Positions 31,056 to 37,944 of a stretch of 48,433 nt of DNA are shown piece after piece. The stretch covers positions 1 to 48,433 of the forward strand of contig CAUGNZ010000015.1 in the NCBI GenBank assembly GCA_959601045.1, given 5' to 3'. A program made the position numbers and the translations under genes. Below the pieces are notes generated by a model. That model made no database searches. It saw nothing but the letters and a program-made list of their open reading frames with translations, and had not been told where the DNA came from. How positions within the stretch are numbered: the stretch's first letter is position 1; each line of letters opens with the position of its first letter. The DNA is from an uncultured Collinsella sp. GTDB taxonomy: Bacteria > Actinomycetota > Coriobacteriia > Coriobacteriales > Coriobacteriaceae.

Positions 31056-31682
31056 ATGGCAAAGTTTGAAGTAAAGAACAGCGAGGGCAAGAAGGTCGCC
31101 GAGGCCGAGCTCGCCGCTGAGGTGTACGGCATCGAGCCGAACATCCACGTTATGCACCACATCGTCAAGTGCCAGATGGCCTCTTGGCGTCAGGGCACCC
31201 AGTCCGCTAAGGGCCGCTCTGAGGTTTCCGGTGGCGGCAAGAAGCCTTGGCGTCAGAAGGGCACCGGCCGTGCCCGCCAGGGTTCCATCCGTGCTGCCCA
31301 GTGGCGTCACGGTGGCGTTGTCTTCGCCCCCAAGCCCCGTTCTTACGCTAAGCGTATGAACAACAAGGAGGTCAAGCTGGCTATGCGCTCCGCGCTGTCT
31401 GCCAAGCTGGCCGATGGCGAGCTCGTGCTCGTCGACGACTACGGCTTCGAGAAGCCTTCCACCAAGGCTGCCGTCGCCATGCTCAAGGCTCTCGGCCTTG
31501 AGGGCAAGCGTCTGACCATCATCGTTCGCGATGAGGACGTCAACGCCTACCTGTCGTTCCGCAACATTCCCAAGACGTTCATCATCACCGCTGACGAGGC
31601 CAACACCTACGATCTCGTCAACAACAACGCCGTGCTGATGCCCGCCGACATCGCCGCTCACTTCGGGGAGGTGCTTGCATAA
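31056..31682 (+). CDS. rplD: 50S ribosomal protein L4
   Basis: 208-residue protein that lines the exit tunnel with L22. Family blocks include KGRSEVSGGGKKPWRQKGTG and RARQGSIRAAQWRHGGVVF. AAGGAG precedes ATG 31056. In E. coli L4 represses the S10 operon through its leader; whether that holds here is unknown. The stop codon is directly followed by the rplW ATG. Confidence 0.97.
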   Translation: MAKFEVKNSEGKKVAEAELAAEVYGIEPNIHVMHHIVKCQMASWRQGTQSAKGRSEVSGGGKKPWRQKGTGRARQGSIRAAQWRHGGVVFAPKPRSYAKRMNNKEVKLAMRSALSAKLADGELVLVDDYGFEKPSTKAAVAMLKALGLEGKRLTIIVRDEDVNAYLSFRNIPKTFIITADEANTYDLVNNNAVLMPADIAAHFGEVLA

Positions 31683-31970
31683 ATGACCGCCCACGAGATC
31701 ATCATCCGTCCGATCGTGTCCGAGCGTTCCTTCTCCGGCATGGAGCTGAACAAGTACACGTTCGAGGTCGCCAAGGATGCTAACAAGTATCAGATCAAGG
31801 ACGCTGTCGAGGAGATCTTCGGCGTCAAGGTCGTTCGCGTGAACACCCTGACGGTCAAGCCCAAGACCAAGCGCGTGCGCTATGTCGCCGGCAAGACCCG
31901 TTCTTGGAAGAAGGCCATCGTCACGCTGGCCGAGGGCGACACCATCGAGGTCTTTGGCAACCAGGCCTAA
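31683..31970 (+). CDS. rplW: 50S ribosomal protein L23
   Basis: 95-residue protein near the tunnel exit, where trigger factor and SRP dock. It reads IIIRPIVSERSFSGME at the start and ends with the VKPKTKRVRYVAGKT region. The gene begins on the base after the rplD stop. Its Shine-Dalgarno sequence, GGGGAGGTG, lies in rplD. A hairpin and promoter-like box follow before rplB. Confidence 0.97.
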   Translation: MTAHEIIIRPIVSERSFSGMELNKYTFEVAKDANKYQIKDAVEEIFGVKVVRVNTLTVKPKTKRVRYVAGKTRSWKKAIVTLAEGDTIEVFGNQA

Positions 31971-31987
31971 GACTCGCTGCTGTTGAG

Positions 31988-32025
31988 TGAGCTCATGCCT
32001 CCCAACTAGGGGAGGCGAGAGCTCA
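31988..32025 (+). terminator. Hairpin in the rplW-rplB spacer, possible terminator
   Basis: TGAGCTC-AT-GCCTCCC pairs with GGGAGGC-GA-GAGCTCA. A weak AAGGTTTT tail follows. Together with the promoter-like box after it, this could end one transcript and start another inside the S10 operon. Confidence 0.45.
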
Positions 32026-32042
32026 AGGTTTTGGGCGTATAA

Positions 32043-32070
32043 AATGGACACGCCCGGAACCGTGTATACG
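32043..32070 (+). promoter_or_regulatory. Promoter-like box upstream of rplB
   Basis: GGACACGCCCGGAACCGTG plus TATACG (32065-32070). It matches the rplC box at 23 of 28 positions and lies about 80 bases before the rplB start. Confidence 0.45.
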
Positions 32071-32149
32071 TCCGGTGTCATCGCACCCGAGGCAGAACCT
32101 CGAATCCCTGTCTGCGATGGCTAACGGATTCCTATTGAAAGGGATTGTA

Positions 32150-32980
32150 ATGGCTGTAAAGCACCTTAAGCCGACCTCCGCTGGTAGGCGTTGGCAGACG
32201 ATCTCCGACTTCTCCGAGATCACCTGCACCAAGCCCGAGAAGTCTCTTCTCGAGCCCCTGCCCAAGAAGGCCGGTCGTAACAACAACGGCCGCATCACCA
32301 CCCGCCACCAGGGCGGCGGCGTGAAGCGTCGTTACCGCGTGATCGACTTCAAGCGCAACAAGGACGGCGTGCCCGCCAAGGTTGCCACGATCGAGTACGA
32401 TCCGAACCGTTCCGCTCGCATCGCTCTGCTGCACTATGCTGACGGTGAGAAGCGCTACATCCTGGCCCCCAAGGGCCTCGAGGTCGGTCAGACCATCATG
32501 TCCGGTTCTGACGCCGACATCAAGCCGGGCAACGCTCTGCCCCTCGCCGACATCCCCGTCGGTACGCTCATCCACGCCGTCGAGTTCCAGCCGGGCAAGG
32601 GCGCTGCTATCGCCCGTTCCGCCGGTAACTCCTGCCAGCTGATGGGTAAGGAGGGCAAGTACGCTATCGTTCGTATGCCTTCCTCCGAGATGCGCCGCAT
32701 CCTCGTTACCTGCCGCGCCACCGTCGGTGAGGTCGGCAACGCCGATCACTCCAACATCGTCATCGGCAAGGCCGGCCGTAAGCGTCACATGAACGTGCGC
32801 CCGACCGTCCGCGGTACCGTCATGAACCCTGTCGATCACCCGCACGGCGGTGGCGAGGGCAAGAACCACACCTCTGGTCGTCCCTCTGTTACCCCCTGGG
32901 GTAAGCCGACGAAGGGCCTTCGTACGCGCAAGAAGAAGAAGGTCTCGAACCAGCACATCATTCGTCGCCGTAAGAAGTAA
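32150..32980 (+). CDS. rplB: 50S ribosomal protein L2
   Basis: 276-residue protein next to the peptidyl transferase centre. The family region VDHPHGGGEGKNH contains the conserved histidine, and the C-terminus is rich in Arg/Lys. I start it at 32150 (MAVKHLKPTSAGRRW) after GAAAGGG; upstream in-frame codons from 32075 lie in the leader. The 179-base spacer before it is unusually long for this operon. Confidence 0.96.
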   Translation: MAVKHLKPTSAGRRWQTISDFSEITCTKPEKSLLEPLPKKAGRNNNGRITTRHQGGGVKRRYRVIDFKRNKDGVPAKVATIEYDPNRSARIALLHYADGEKRYILAPKGLEVGQTIMSGSDADIKPGNALPLADIPVGTLIHAVEFQPGKGAAIARSAGNSCQLMGKEGKYAIVRMPSSEMRRILVTCRATVGEVGNADHSNIVIGKAGRKRHMNVRPTVRGTVMNPVDHPHGGGEGKNHTSGRPSVTPWGKPTKGLRTRKKKKVSNQHIIRRRKK

Positions 32981-33012
32981 TTTCGGATACCGAGTTTTAG
33001 GAGAAAGCACTT

Positions 33013-33273
33013 ATGAGCAGAAGTCTCAAAAAGGGCCCGTTCGTGGAGACTCGCCTTCTCTCGCGTATCACCGCGATGAACGAGGCTGGCAAGAAGGACG
33101 TCGTGAAGACCTGGTCCCGCGCGTCCACCATCTTCCCCGAGATGGTTGGTCACACCATCGCCGTCCACGACGGCCGCAAGCATGTGCCCGTGTATGTTAC
33201 CGAGTCCATGGTTGGTCACAAGCTCGGCGAGTTCGCGCCGACTCGTACGTTCCGTGGCCACAAGGCCAAATAG
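33013..33273 (+). CDS. rpsS: 30S ribosomal protein S19
   Basis: 86-residue head protein that contacts the A-site tRNA and forms intersubunit bridges. It starts MSRSLKKGPFVETRLL and contains TWSRASTIFPEMVGHT and HVPVYVTESMVGHKLGEFAPTR. TAGGAGAAAG precedes the ATG. rplV follows after 14 bases. Confidence 0.97.
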   Translation: MSRSLKKGPFVETRLLSRITAMNEAGKKDVVKTWSRASTIFPEMVGHTIAVHDGRKHVPVYVTESMVGHKLGEFAPTRTFRGHKAK

Positions 33274-33287
33274 GGGGTTAACCGTAA

Positions 33288-33659
33288 ATGGCAACTAAGT
33301 CTATTGAAACTGAGGCCACCGAGGTTCGCGCCGTCGCTAAGTACGTGCGTGTTTCCCCCAGCAAGGCCCGCCTGGTGGTCGATCTGATCCGCCGCAAGCC
33401 TGTCGCTCAGGCCTTCGACATCCTCCACTTCTGCGACCGCGCCGTCGCCGTGGATGTCGAGAAGGTTCTCCGTTCCGCCGTTGCGAACGCCGAGAACAAC
33501 AACGGTCTGCGTGCCGACAACCTGGTTGTCGCCGCTGCCTATGTTGACGAGGGTCCGACGCTTAAGCGCATCCGTCCCCGCGCCAAGGGTTCCGCTTCTC
33601 GTATTCTGAAGCGTACTTCCCACATCACCGTCGTCGTTGCTCCTCGAAAGGAGGCGTAA
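33288..33659 (+). CDS. rplV: 50S ribosomal protein L22
   Basis: 123-residue tunnel protein with the long beta hairpin that reaches into the exit tunnel. It contains RVSPSKARLVVDLIR and the hairpin region around RIRPRAKGSASRILKRTSHI. The N-terminus has about 12 extra residues before the conserved start. Confidence 0.96.
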   Translation: MATKSIETEATEVRAVAKYVRVSPSKARLVVDLIRRKPVAQAFDILHFCDRAVAVDVEKVLRSAVANAENNNGLRADNLVVAAAYVDEGPTLKRIRPRAKGSASRILKRTSHITVVVAPRKEA

Positions 33660-33665
33660 AGCTGT

Positions 33666-34376
33666 ATGGGTCAGAAAGTCTACCCCACCGGCTTCCGTCT
33701 TGGCATCACCGAGAACTGGCGCTCCCGCTGGTTCGCAGAGAAGGATTACGCTAAGACCCTCGGTAACGATCTCGAGATCCGCAAGTACCTCGAGAAGCGT
33801 CTTTCCCGCGCAGCTGTCTCCCGCGTCGAGATCGAGCGCGCTGGCGACAAGGTGAAGGTCATCATCCTCACCGCTCGCCCCGGCGTTGTCATCGGTAAGA
33901 AGGGTGCCGAGATCGATACCCTCCGCACCGAGCTCGAGAAGGTCGCTGGCGTCTCCAAGGGCCAGCTCTCCGTCGACGTTGTCGAGATCAAGCGCCCCGA
34001 GCTCGACGCCAACCTCGTTGCTCAGTCTATCGCCGAGCAGCTCGAGGGCCGCGTTGCCTTCCGTCGCGCTATGCGCAAGGCTGTCCAGTCCGCCCGCAAG
34101 GCCGGCGCTAAGGGCATCCGTATCCAGTGCTCCGGTCGTCTCGGCGGTGCCGAGATGGGCCGTCGTGAGTGGTACCGCGAGGGTCGCGTGCCTCTGCACA
34201 CCCTCCGTGCCAAGATCGACTACGGCACGGCTGTCGCCAGCACCACCATGGGCGCTTGCGGCGTGAAGGTCTGGATCTACCTGGGCGAGAAGCTCCCGGG
34301 CCAGCCTGTTCCCAACCCTGCACTCGAGGGCTCTTCCCGTCCTCGTCGTCGTAACTCCGAGAGGAGGGGTCAGTAG
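33666..34376 (+). CDS. rpsC: 30S ribosomal protein S3
   Basis: 236-residue protein at the mRNA entry channel, with helicase activity together with S4. It starts MGQKVYPTGFRLGI, has the KH-domain motif GVVIGKKGAEIDTLR, and the C-terminal domain around GRLGGAEMGRREWYREGRVPL. AAAGGAGG before the ATG lies in rplV. The stop overlaps the rplP GTG start by one base. Confidence 0.97.
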   Translation: MGQKVYPTGFRLGITENWRSRWFAEKDYAKTLGNDLEIRKYLEKRLSRAAVSRVEIERAGDKVKVIILTARPGVVIGKKGAEIDTLRTELEKVAGVSKGQLSVDVVEIKRPELDANLVAQSIAEQLEGRVAFRRAMRKAVQSARKAGAKGIRIQCSGRLGGAEMGRREWYREGRVPLHTLRAKIDYGTAVASTTMGACGVKVWIYLGEKLPGQPVPNPALEGSSRPRRRNSERRGQ

Positions 34377-34879
34377 TGCTTGCCCCTAAGCGTATTCTTC
34401 ACCGCAAGGTGCAGCGTGGCTCCATGAAGGGCCAGGCCAAGGGTAATACCGAGCTGCATTTCGGCGAGTTTGGTATCCAGGCTCTCGAGGCCCATTGGAT
34501 CACCAACCGTCAGATCGAGGCCGCTCGTATTGCCATGACCCGCTACATGAAGCGTGGCGGTCGTGTCTACATCACGATCTTCCCCGATAAGCCCATCACC
34601 AAGAAGCCTGCCGAGACTCGCATGGGTTCTGGTAAGGGTAACCCCGAGGAGTGGGTGGCCGTCGTCAAGCCCGGCCGCATCATGTTCGAGGTCAAGGGCG
34701 TGCCCGAGGAGGTCGCTCGCGAGGCTCTGCGTCTTGCACAGCACAAGCTTCCCATCAAGACCAAGATTGTTGCTGCCAAGAACGCTGAGCAGCGCATCGA
34801 GAAGGAGATGGCTGAGGAGGCCGCTCTCGAGGCCAAGTGGGCTGCTGAGGACGCCGCCGCCGCCAAGGAGGAGAACTAA
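34376..34879 (+). CDS. rplP: 50S ribosomal protein L16 with a charged C-terminal extension
   Basis: 167-residue protein that helps place A-site tRNA. The core is typical: MLAPKRILHRKVQRG, TNRQIEAARIAMTR, and GSGKGNPEEWVAVVKPGR. Most L16 proteins end near residue 137-140; this one continues for about 28 residues in an Ala/Glu/Lys-rich predicted helix ending AAAAKEEN. GTG at 34376 overlaps the rpsC stop by one base behind GAGGAGGGG, and its own stop overlaps rpmC by one base (TAATG). Confidence 0.96.
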   Translation: MLAPKRILHRKVQRGSMKGQAKGNTELHFGEFGIQALEAHWITNRQIEAARIAMTRYMKRGGRVYITIFPDKPITKKPAETRMGSGKGNPEEWVAVVKPGRIMFEVKGVPEEVAREALRLAQHKLPIKTKIVAAKNAEQRIEKEMAEEAALEAKWAAEDAAAAKEEN

Positions 34880-35094
34880 TGAAGCCCGCAGAGATTCGTG
34901 AGCTCTCGGACGCTCAGCTCGTTGAGAAGCTGAAGGAAATGCGCGCCGAGCTCTTTAACCTTCGTTTCCAGATGGCCACCAGCCAGCTGGACAACACCGC
35001 TCGCGTCAACACCGTGAAGAAGGACATCGCTCGCGTCCTCACGGAGCAGCGCGCCCGCGAGATCGCAGCGGAGAAGTCCGCTGTCGCCGAGTAG
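34879..35094 (+). CDS. rpmC: 50S ribosomal protein L29
   Basis: 71-residue helical protein near the tunnel exit. It contains LSDAQLVEKLKEMRAELFNL and RVNTVKKDIARVLTEQRARE. The start overlaps the rplP stop by one base, so it is translationally coupled. Confidence 0.96.
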   Translation: MKPAEIRELSDAQLVEKLKEMRAELFNLRFQMATSQLDNTARVNTVKKDIARVLTEQRAREIAAEKSAVAE

Positions 35095-35110
35095 GACCTA
35101 AGGAGAGAAC

Positions 35111-35371
35111 ATGACTGATTCGCGTAACTCGCGTAAGGTCCGTACGGGTGTCGTTACCTCCGTCTCCGGTGCCAAGACCATTGTTGTCACCATCACCGAG
35201 CGCAAGCGTCACCCCAAGTACGGCAAGATGATGACCAGCTCCAAGAAGCTGCACGCTCACGACGAGGAGTGCACGGCTGGCGTGGGCGACACCGTCCGCG
35301 TTATGGAGACCCGTCCTATGTCCAAGATGAAGCGTTGGCGCCTCATCGAGGTCGTCGAGCGCGCTAAATAA
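35111..35371 (+). CDS. rpsQ: 30S ribosomal protein S17
   Basis: 86-residue primary 16S-binding protein. It contains RKVRTGVVTSVSGAKTIVV, ITERKRHPKYGK and RVMETRPMSKMKRWRL. AAGGAGAG precedes ATG 35111. A spacer of 118 bases with a folded element separates it from rplN. Confidence 0.96.
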   Translation: MTDSRNSRKVRTGVVTSVSGAKTIVVTITERKRHPKYGKMMTSSKKLHAHDEECTAGVGDTVRVMETRPMSKMKRWRLIEVVERAK

Positions 35372-35398
35372 GCAGTCGCTCTTACGACTTGTACGTTT

Positions 35399-35464
35399 CC
35401 GAAGATGTGCGTATGCCTGGCTTGCATACCACGGGCCGTATAAAGGCTGCGCACCTCTCTTCGG
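35399..35464 (+). promoter_or_regulatory. Folded element in the rpsQ-rplN spacer
   Basis: Outer stem CCGAAGA (35399-35405) with TCTTCGG (35458-35464), continued by GTGCG (35407-35411) with CGCAC (35450-35454). A competing or stacked inner hairpin is GTATGC (35411-35416) with GCATAC (35424-35429). TATAAA (about 35440) is in the remaining loop. It could be a ribosomal protein leader or an internal promoter; I cannot tell which. Confidence 0.45.
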
Positions 35465-35489
35465 TTCTTAGTTCGGAGGAACATCTACC

Positions 35490-35858
35490 ATGATTCAGAT
35501 GCAAACCATGCTGAACGTCGCCGACAACTCCGGCGCTCGCAAGATTCGCTGCATCAAGGTGCTTGGCGGTTCCAAGCGTCGTTATGCAGGCATCGGCGAT
35601 GTGTTCATCGGTGCTGTCCAGGAGGCTACCCCTGGCGCCAACGTCAAGAAGAAGGACGTTGTCCGTTGCGTCGTCGTTCGCACCGTTAAGGAGATCCGCC
35701 GCAAGGATGGCTCCTACATTCGCTTTGATGAGAACGCCTGCGTTGTCATCAACAACGATGGTTCGCCCGTCGGCACCCGTATCTTCGGGCCCGTCGCTCG
35801 CGAGCTTCGTGACAAGAAGTACATGAAGATCGTCTCGCTCGCTCCCGAGACCCTGTAG
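35490..35858 (+). CDS. rplN: 50S ribosomal protein L14
   Basis: 122-residue protein at the subunit interface. It opens MIQMQTMLNVADNSGARKI and contains GSKRRYAGIGDV and NNDGSPVGTRIFGPVAREL. GGAGGAA precedes ATG 35490. rplX follows 13 bases after the stop. Confidence 0.97.
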   Translation: MIQMQTMLNVADNSGARKIRCIKVLGGSKRRYAGIGDVFIGAVQEATPGANVKKKDVVRCVVVRTVKEIRRKDGSYIRFDENACVVINNDGSPVGTRIFGPVARELRDKKYMKIVSLAPETL

Positions 35859-35871
35859 TTAGGGGAGATAT

Positions 35872-36177
35872 ATGTATATCAAGAAGGGCGATAAGGTCCA
35901 GGTTCTCTCTGGTAAGGATCGCGGCAAGCAGGGCGTTGTCCTGCGTGCTCTCCCCGCCGAGAACAAGGTCGTTGTCGAGGGCGTTTCGGTCGTCAAGAAG
36001 GCCGTCAAGCCCAACGCTGCCAACCAGCAGGGCGGCATCGTTTCGCAGGAGGCTCCCATCGACGCCTCCAACGTCAATCTCGTCTGCCCCGAGTGCGGTA
36101 AGGTTACCCGCGTCGGTCACGAGAAGGACGGCAAGAACAAGCTGCGCGTCTGCAAGAAGTGCGGCCACAAGTTCTAA
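35872..36177 (+). CDS. rplX: 50S ribosomal protein L24
   Basis: 101-residue assembly initiator with the KOW motif (KKGDKVQVLSGKDRGKQG) and a C-terminal Cys-x2-Cys pair set (CPECGKVTRVGHE, then CKKCG), which suggests a zinc-binding form. In most bacteria rplE, rpsN and rpsH follow directly. Here a terminator closes the operon 26 bases after the stop and none of those genes appears. Confidence 0.96.
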   Translation: MYIKKGDKVQVLSGKDRGKQGVVLRALPAENKVVVEGVSVVKKAVKPNAANQQGGIVSQEAPIDASNVNLVCPECGKVTRVGHEKDGKNKLRVCKKCGHKF

Positions 36178-36203
36178 GCTGCCCGCAACATCAAGTTGCT
36201 AGC

Positions 36204-36237
36204 AAAGGCCCGGATGCCACGGCACCCGGGCCTTTTT
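36204..36237 (+). terminator. Terminator after rplX
   Basis: AAAGGCCCGG-A-TGCC pairs with GGCA-C-CCGGGCC, followed by TTTTT. Confidence 0.9.
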
Positions 36238-36783
36238 CTATCCCCACTCGATGGATTCGGTTCTGCCGTCCCGTCATTCCGGTTGCCCCACTTTTCGGTG
36301 CCGTCTCGAATCGAGTGCCGCCAGGTGACACCCTGTCGCGTTTCGTCGGCTTCGGGGACAAAAGTCGGGACAACTCCAAAAACTATTTTCGAATTCAGGG
36401 CTTTGAGTTTTTGTTTTTGTCCCAAAGGGCGCGGCGGGATGCCTTTGGAGGCTCGATAGCGCCGAAAACGCCCGTTTTGAAACTTAAATGCCTTTTCGCG
36501 TGCAAGCCGCCAGCTGCAATAGGAAGTGAATCAACGCAGGCGGCTTTCAAGCAGTTTGCAAAACTGCAGGTCGCAGGTCTTCATTGCCAGTAGGAGAAAT
36601 GAGTAGTCTCAGGTGGCTTGCCCATGAGTTGACGAACGGGATTTGAGATTACGCTGACGTCCGGAAACGCTTCGAGCACGGCGTTACGTTTTTGGGGTTT
36701 GGGCGTAGCCCCTGCACCCGCGAGCGCGGGCCTTAAGCCCGCCGAGAGGGTGACGCGTCGAAAACGAAAGGGAAAGAGAGAAG
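36238..36783. other. Gene-free region after the ribosomal operon
   Basis: I see no credible gene here. It holds an interrupted inverted repeat at 36367-36423, a smaller inverted repeat AAGCCGCC/GGCGGCTT (36504-36511 and 36539-36546), and GC-rich repeated patches near 36700-36760. It looks like decayed DNA at a rearrangement boundary. Confidence 0.5.
36367..36423. repeat. Interrupted inverted repeat with GGGACAA ends
   Basis: GGGACAA-CTCC-AAAAACT (36367-36384) is mirrored by AGTTTTT-GTTT-TTGTCCC (36406-36423), with a 4-base internal loop. A nearby GGGGACAAAAG lies at about 36354. It may be a distant member of the GGGAC stem-loop family. Confidence 0.5.
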
Positions 36784-36948
36784 GGGCCGTCCCTATTATT
36801 CAGGTTGCGACCGAAGAAGACAAGGAGACCCCCTGAGCCTGAATGATGCCCCACAGACCGCGTCCGACCGAGCTCAAGCCGAGCTTTTCCTGACGTCCGC
36901 CTTCGCGGAGATGATGGCTGGATTGGCTATGGATTGGCAACACTTATT
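36784..36948. other. Flank of the IS3 remnant with possible gene fragment
   Basis: It begins with GGGGCCGTCCCTATTATTCA, whose reverse complement starts TGAATAATAGGGACGG, like an IS end. ATTATTCAGG (about 36794) is mirrored by CCTGAATGAT (about 36837). From about 36828 an open reading frame on the plus strand reads LNDAPQTASDRAQAELFLTS and on to about 36948, where the IS3 end begins. That looks like an interrupted gene, but I do not recognise it. Confidence 0.35.
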
Positions 36949-37403
36949 TGGACGATTCCGGGAGGGACGGCCCCGCTCCCTGAACTCGACCGGCGACATG
37001 TAGCCCAGCGTCGAGTGGATCCTGAAGTTGTTGTACCAGTGCACGTAATCCAAGAGCTTGGCTCGGAGCTCGCGCGTCCCTCCTCAGTCCTTCGGAGTGG
37101 CCGACGATCTCCCCGTTGCAGAGGTCGATGAGCAGGCAGACGTAGTTCCATGACGCCCCGACGCGCACGCAGGCCAAGTCGCTGCTTATATGGGTGCACG
37201 GCGCCCTGCCGCCGAAGCCGCGCGCGACGACGTTGGGCACGTCGGCCTCGTTGACCTTCCCGGGGTGCACATTGAACCTCTTCCTGCCGTATGCGCCGGC
37301 CAGGCCGTTCTCCCTCATGATGCGGCAGGCGCGGCGCCGGCTGACGGTAACGCTCGACCTCCCGGGCGACGCCTTGATCTTGCGCGATCCGTTCCGGCCC
37401 TTG
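36949..37403 (-). mobile_element. IS3-family insertion sequence remnant (internally deleted transposase)
   Basis: The minus strand encodes pieces of an IS3 OrfB-type integrase. The first runs from about 37403 to 37075 and includes RRRACRIMRENGLAGAYGR, HPGKVNEADVPNVVARGFGG and WNYVCLLIDLCNGEIVGHS. The second, in another frame, runs from about 37075 to 36965 and includes DYVHWYNNFRIHSTLGYMSP. The stretch that should carry the second Asp and the Glu of the DDE triad is missing, and the frames do not join, so it is a pseudogene. The end at 36949 (TGGACGATTCC...) resembles an IS3 terminus. OrfA and the left terminus are absent; mtnN sequence starts where they should be. Confidence 0.8.
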
Positions 37404-37718
37404 CTGGCGGCGTGCGCCGCCGCGGCCGCCGTCGCCCCCGACATTAAGGTCCTCAAGGGCCGTGTCGTCTCCGGCGACCAGTTCGTCTCGCCCGCGGGAC
37501 AGAAGGAGCACATCCTCGCGACCTTCGGCGACCTGTGCTGCGAGATGGAGGGCTGCACCATCGCGCAGGCCGCCTATCTCAACGGCGTGCCCCTCGTCGT
37601 CGTGCGCGCTATCAGCGACAAGCCCTGCGCCGAGGGCCAGGTCGTCGACTACAACACCTTCGAGAAGAAGGCCGCCTGCGACTGCGCCCGCATCGCCGAG
37701 CGCATGGTTAAGCTATAG
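37404..37718 (+). pseudogene. mtnN: 3' fragment of 5'-methylthioadenosine/S-adenosylhomocysteine nucleosidase
   Basis: About 104 codons match the C-terminal part of MtnN (Pfs): VSGDQFVSPAGQKEHI, the substrate-binding CCEMEGCTIAQAAYL and the catalytic Asp region VVVRAISD. The first half, about 125 residues including the N-terminal catalytic Glu, is absent. An open frame continues upstream to 37194, but that part is antisense to the transposase and is not MtnN. The intact enzyme recycles SAH and MTA and is involved in making the AI-2 precursor; this fragment should be inactive. Confidence 0.8.
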
Positions 37719-37773
37719 GCCCTACGCACCGGGGCCCTTCTTTATGTTGGGACCCCGGCGCGCAGGGCCCTTT
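37718..37773 (+). terminator. Terminator after the mtnN fragment
   Basis: GGCCCT with AGGGCC, then CCGGGG with CCCCGG inside, followed by CTTT. It starts at the last base of the mtnN stop codon. Confidence 0.6.
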
Positions 37774-37914
37774 CCAAAGCGAAGTGTCGAGCCGAAGTGT
37801 TGAGCGTCGGCCCTGAATGTTCAATGGCCGTTGTTTTCTGCCCCTCAAGTGGTGAACTTCTCCTCGGGGCTGTTGATTCCCCCACGCGCCCCCTTCCGTT
37901 CTCTGTGTTCCCCT

Positions 37915-37935
37915 TATACTCCTTGTACAAGGAGG
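37915..37935 (+). promoter_or_regulatory. -10 box and 16-bp palindrome over the LevR-like start region
   Basis: TATACT (37915-37920) runs into CTCCTTGTACAAGGAG (37919-37934), a perfect palindrome that includes the Shine-Dalgarno AAGGAGG (37929-37935). The transcript would begin inside the palindrome. This could be an operator for autoregulation or, in a longer transcript, a hairpin hiding the ribosome-binding site. Confidence 0.45.
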
Positions 37936-37944
37936 TAAGAAGTC

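Noticed and set aside
36238..36783. Possible rplE or other spc-operon gene after rplX
   Set aside because: No frame shows L5, S14 or S8 sequence and the region is full of stops and inverted repeats.
37194..37403. Upstream half of the open frame that continues into the mtnN fragment
   Set aside because: It is antisense to conserved transposase codons and does not resemble MtnN, so the joint frame is accidental.
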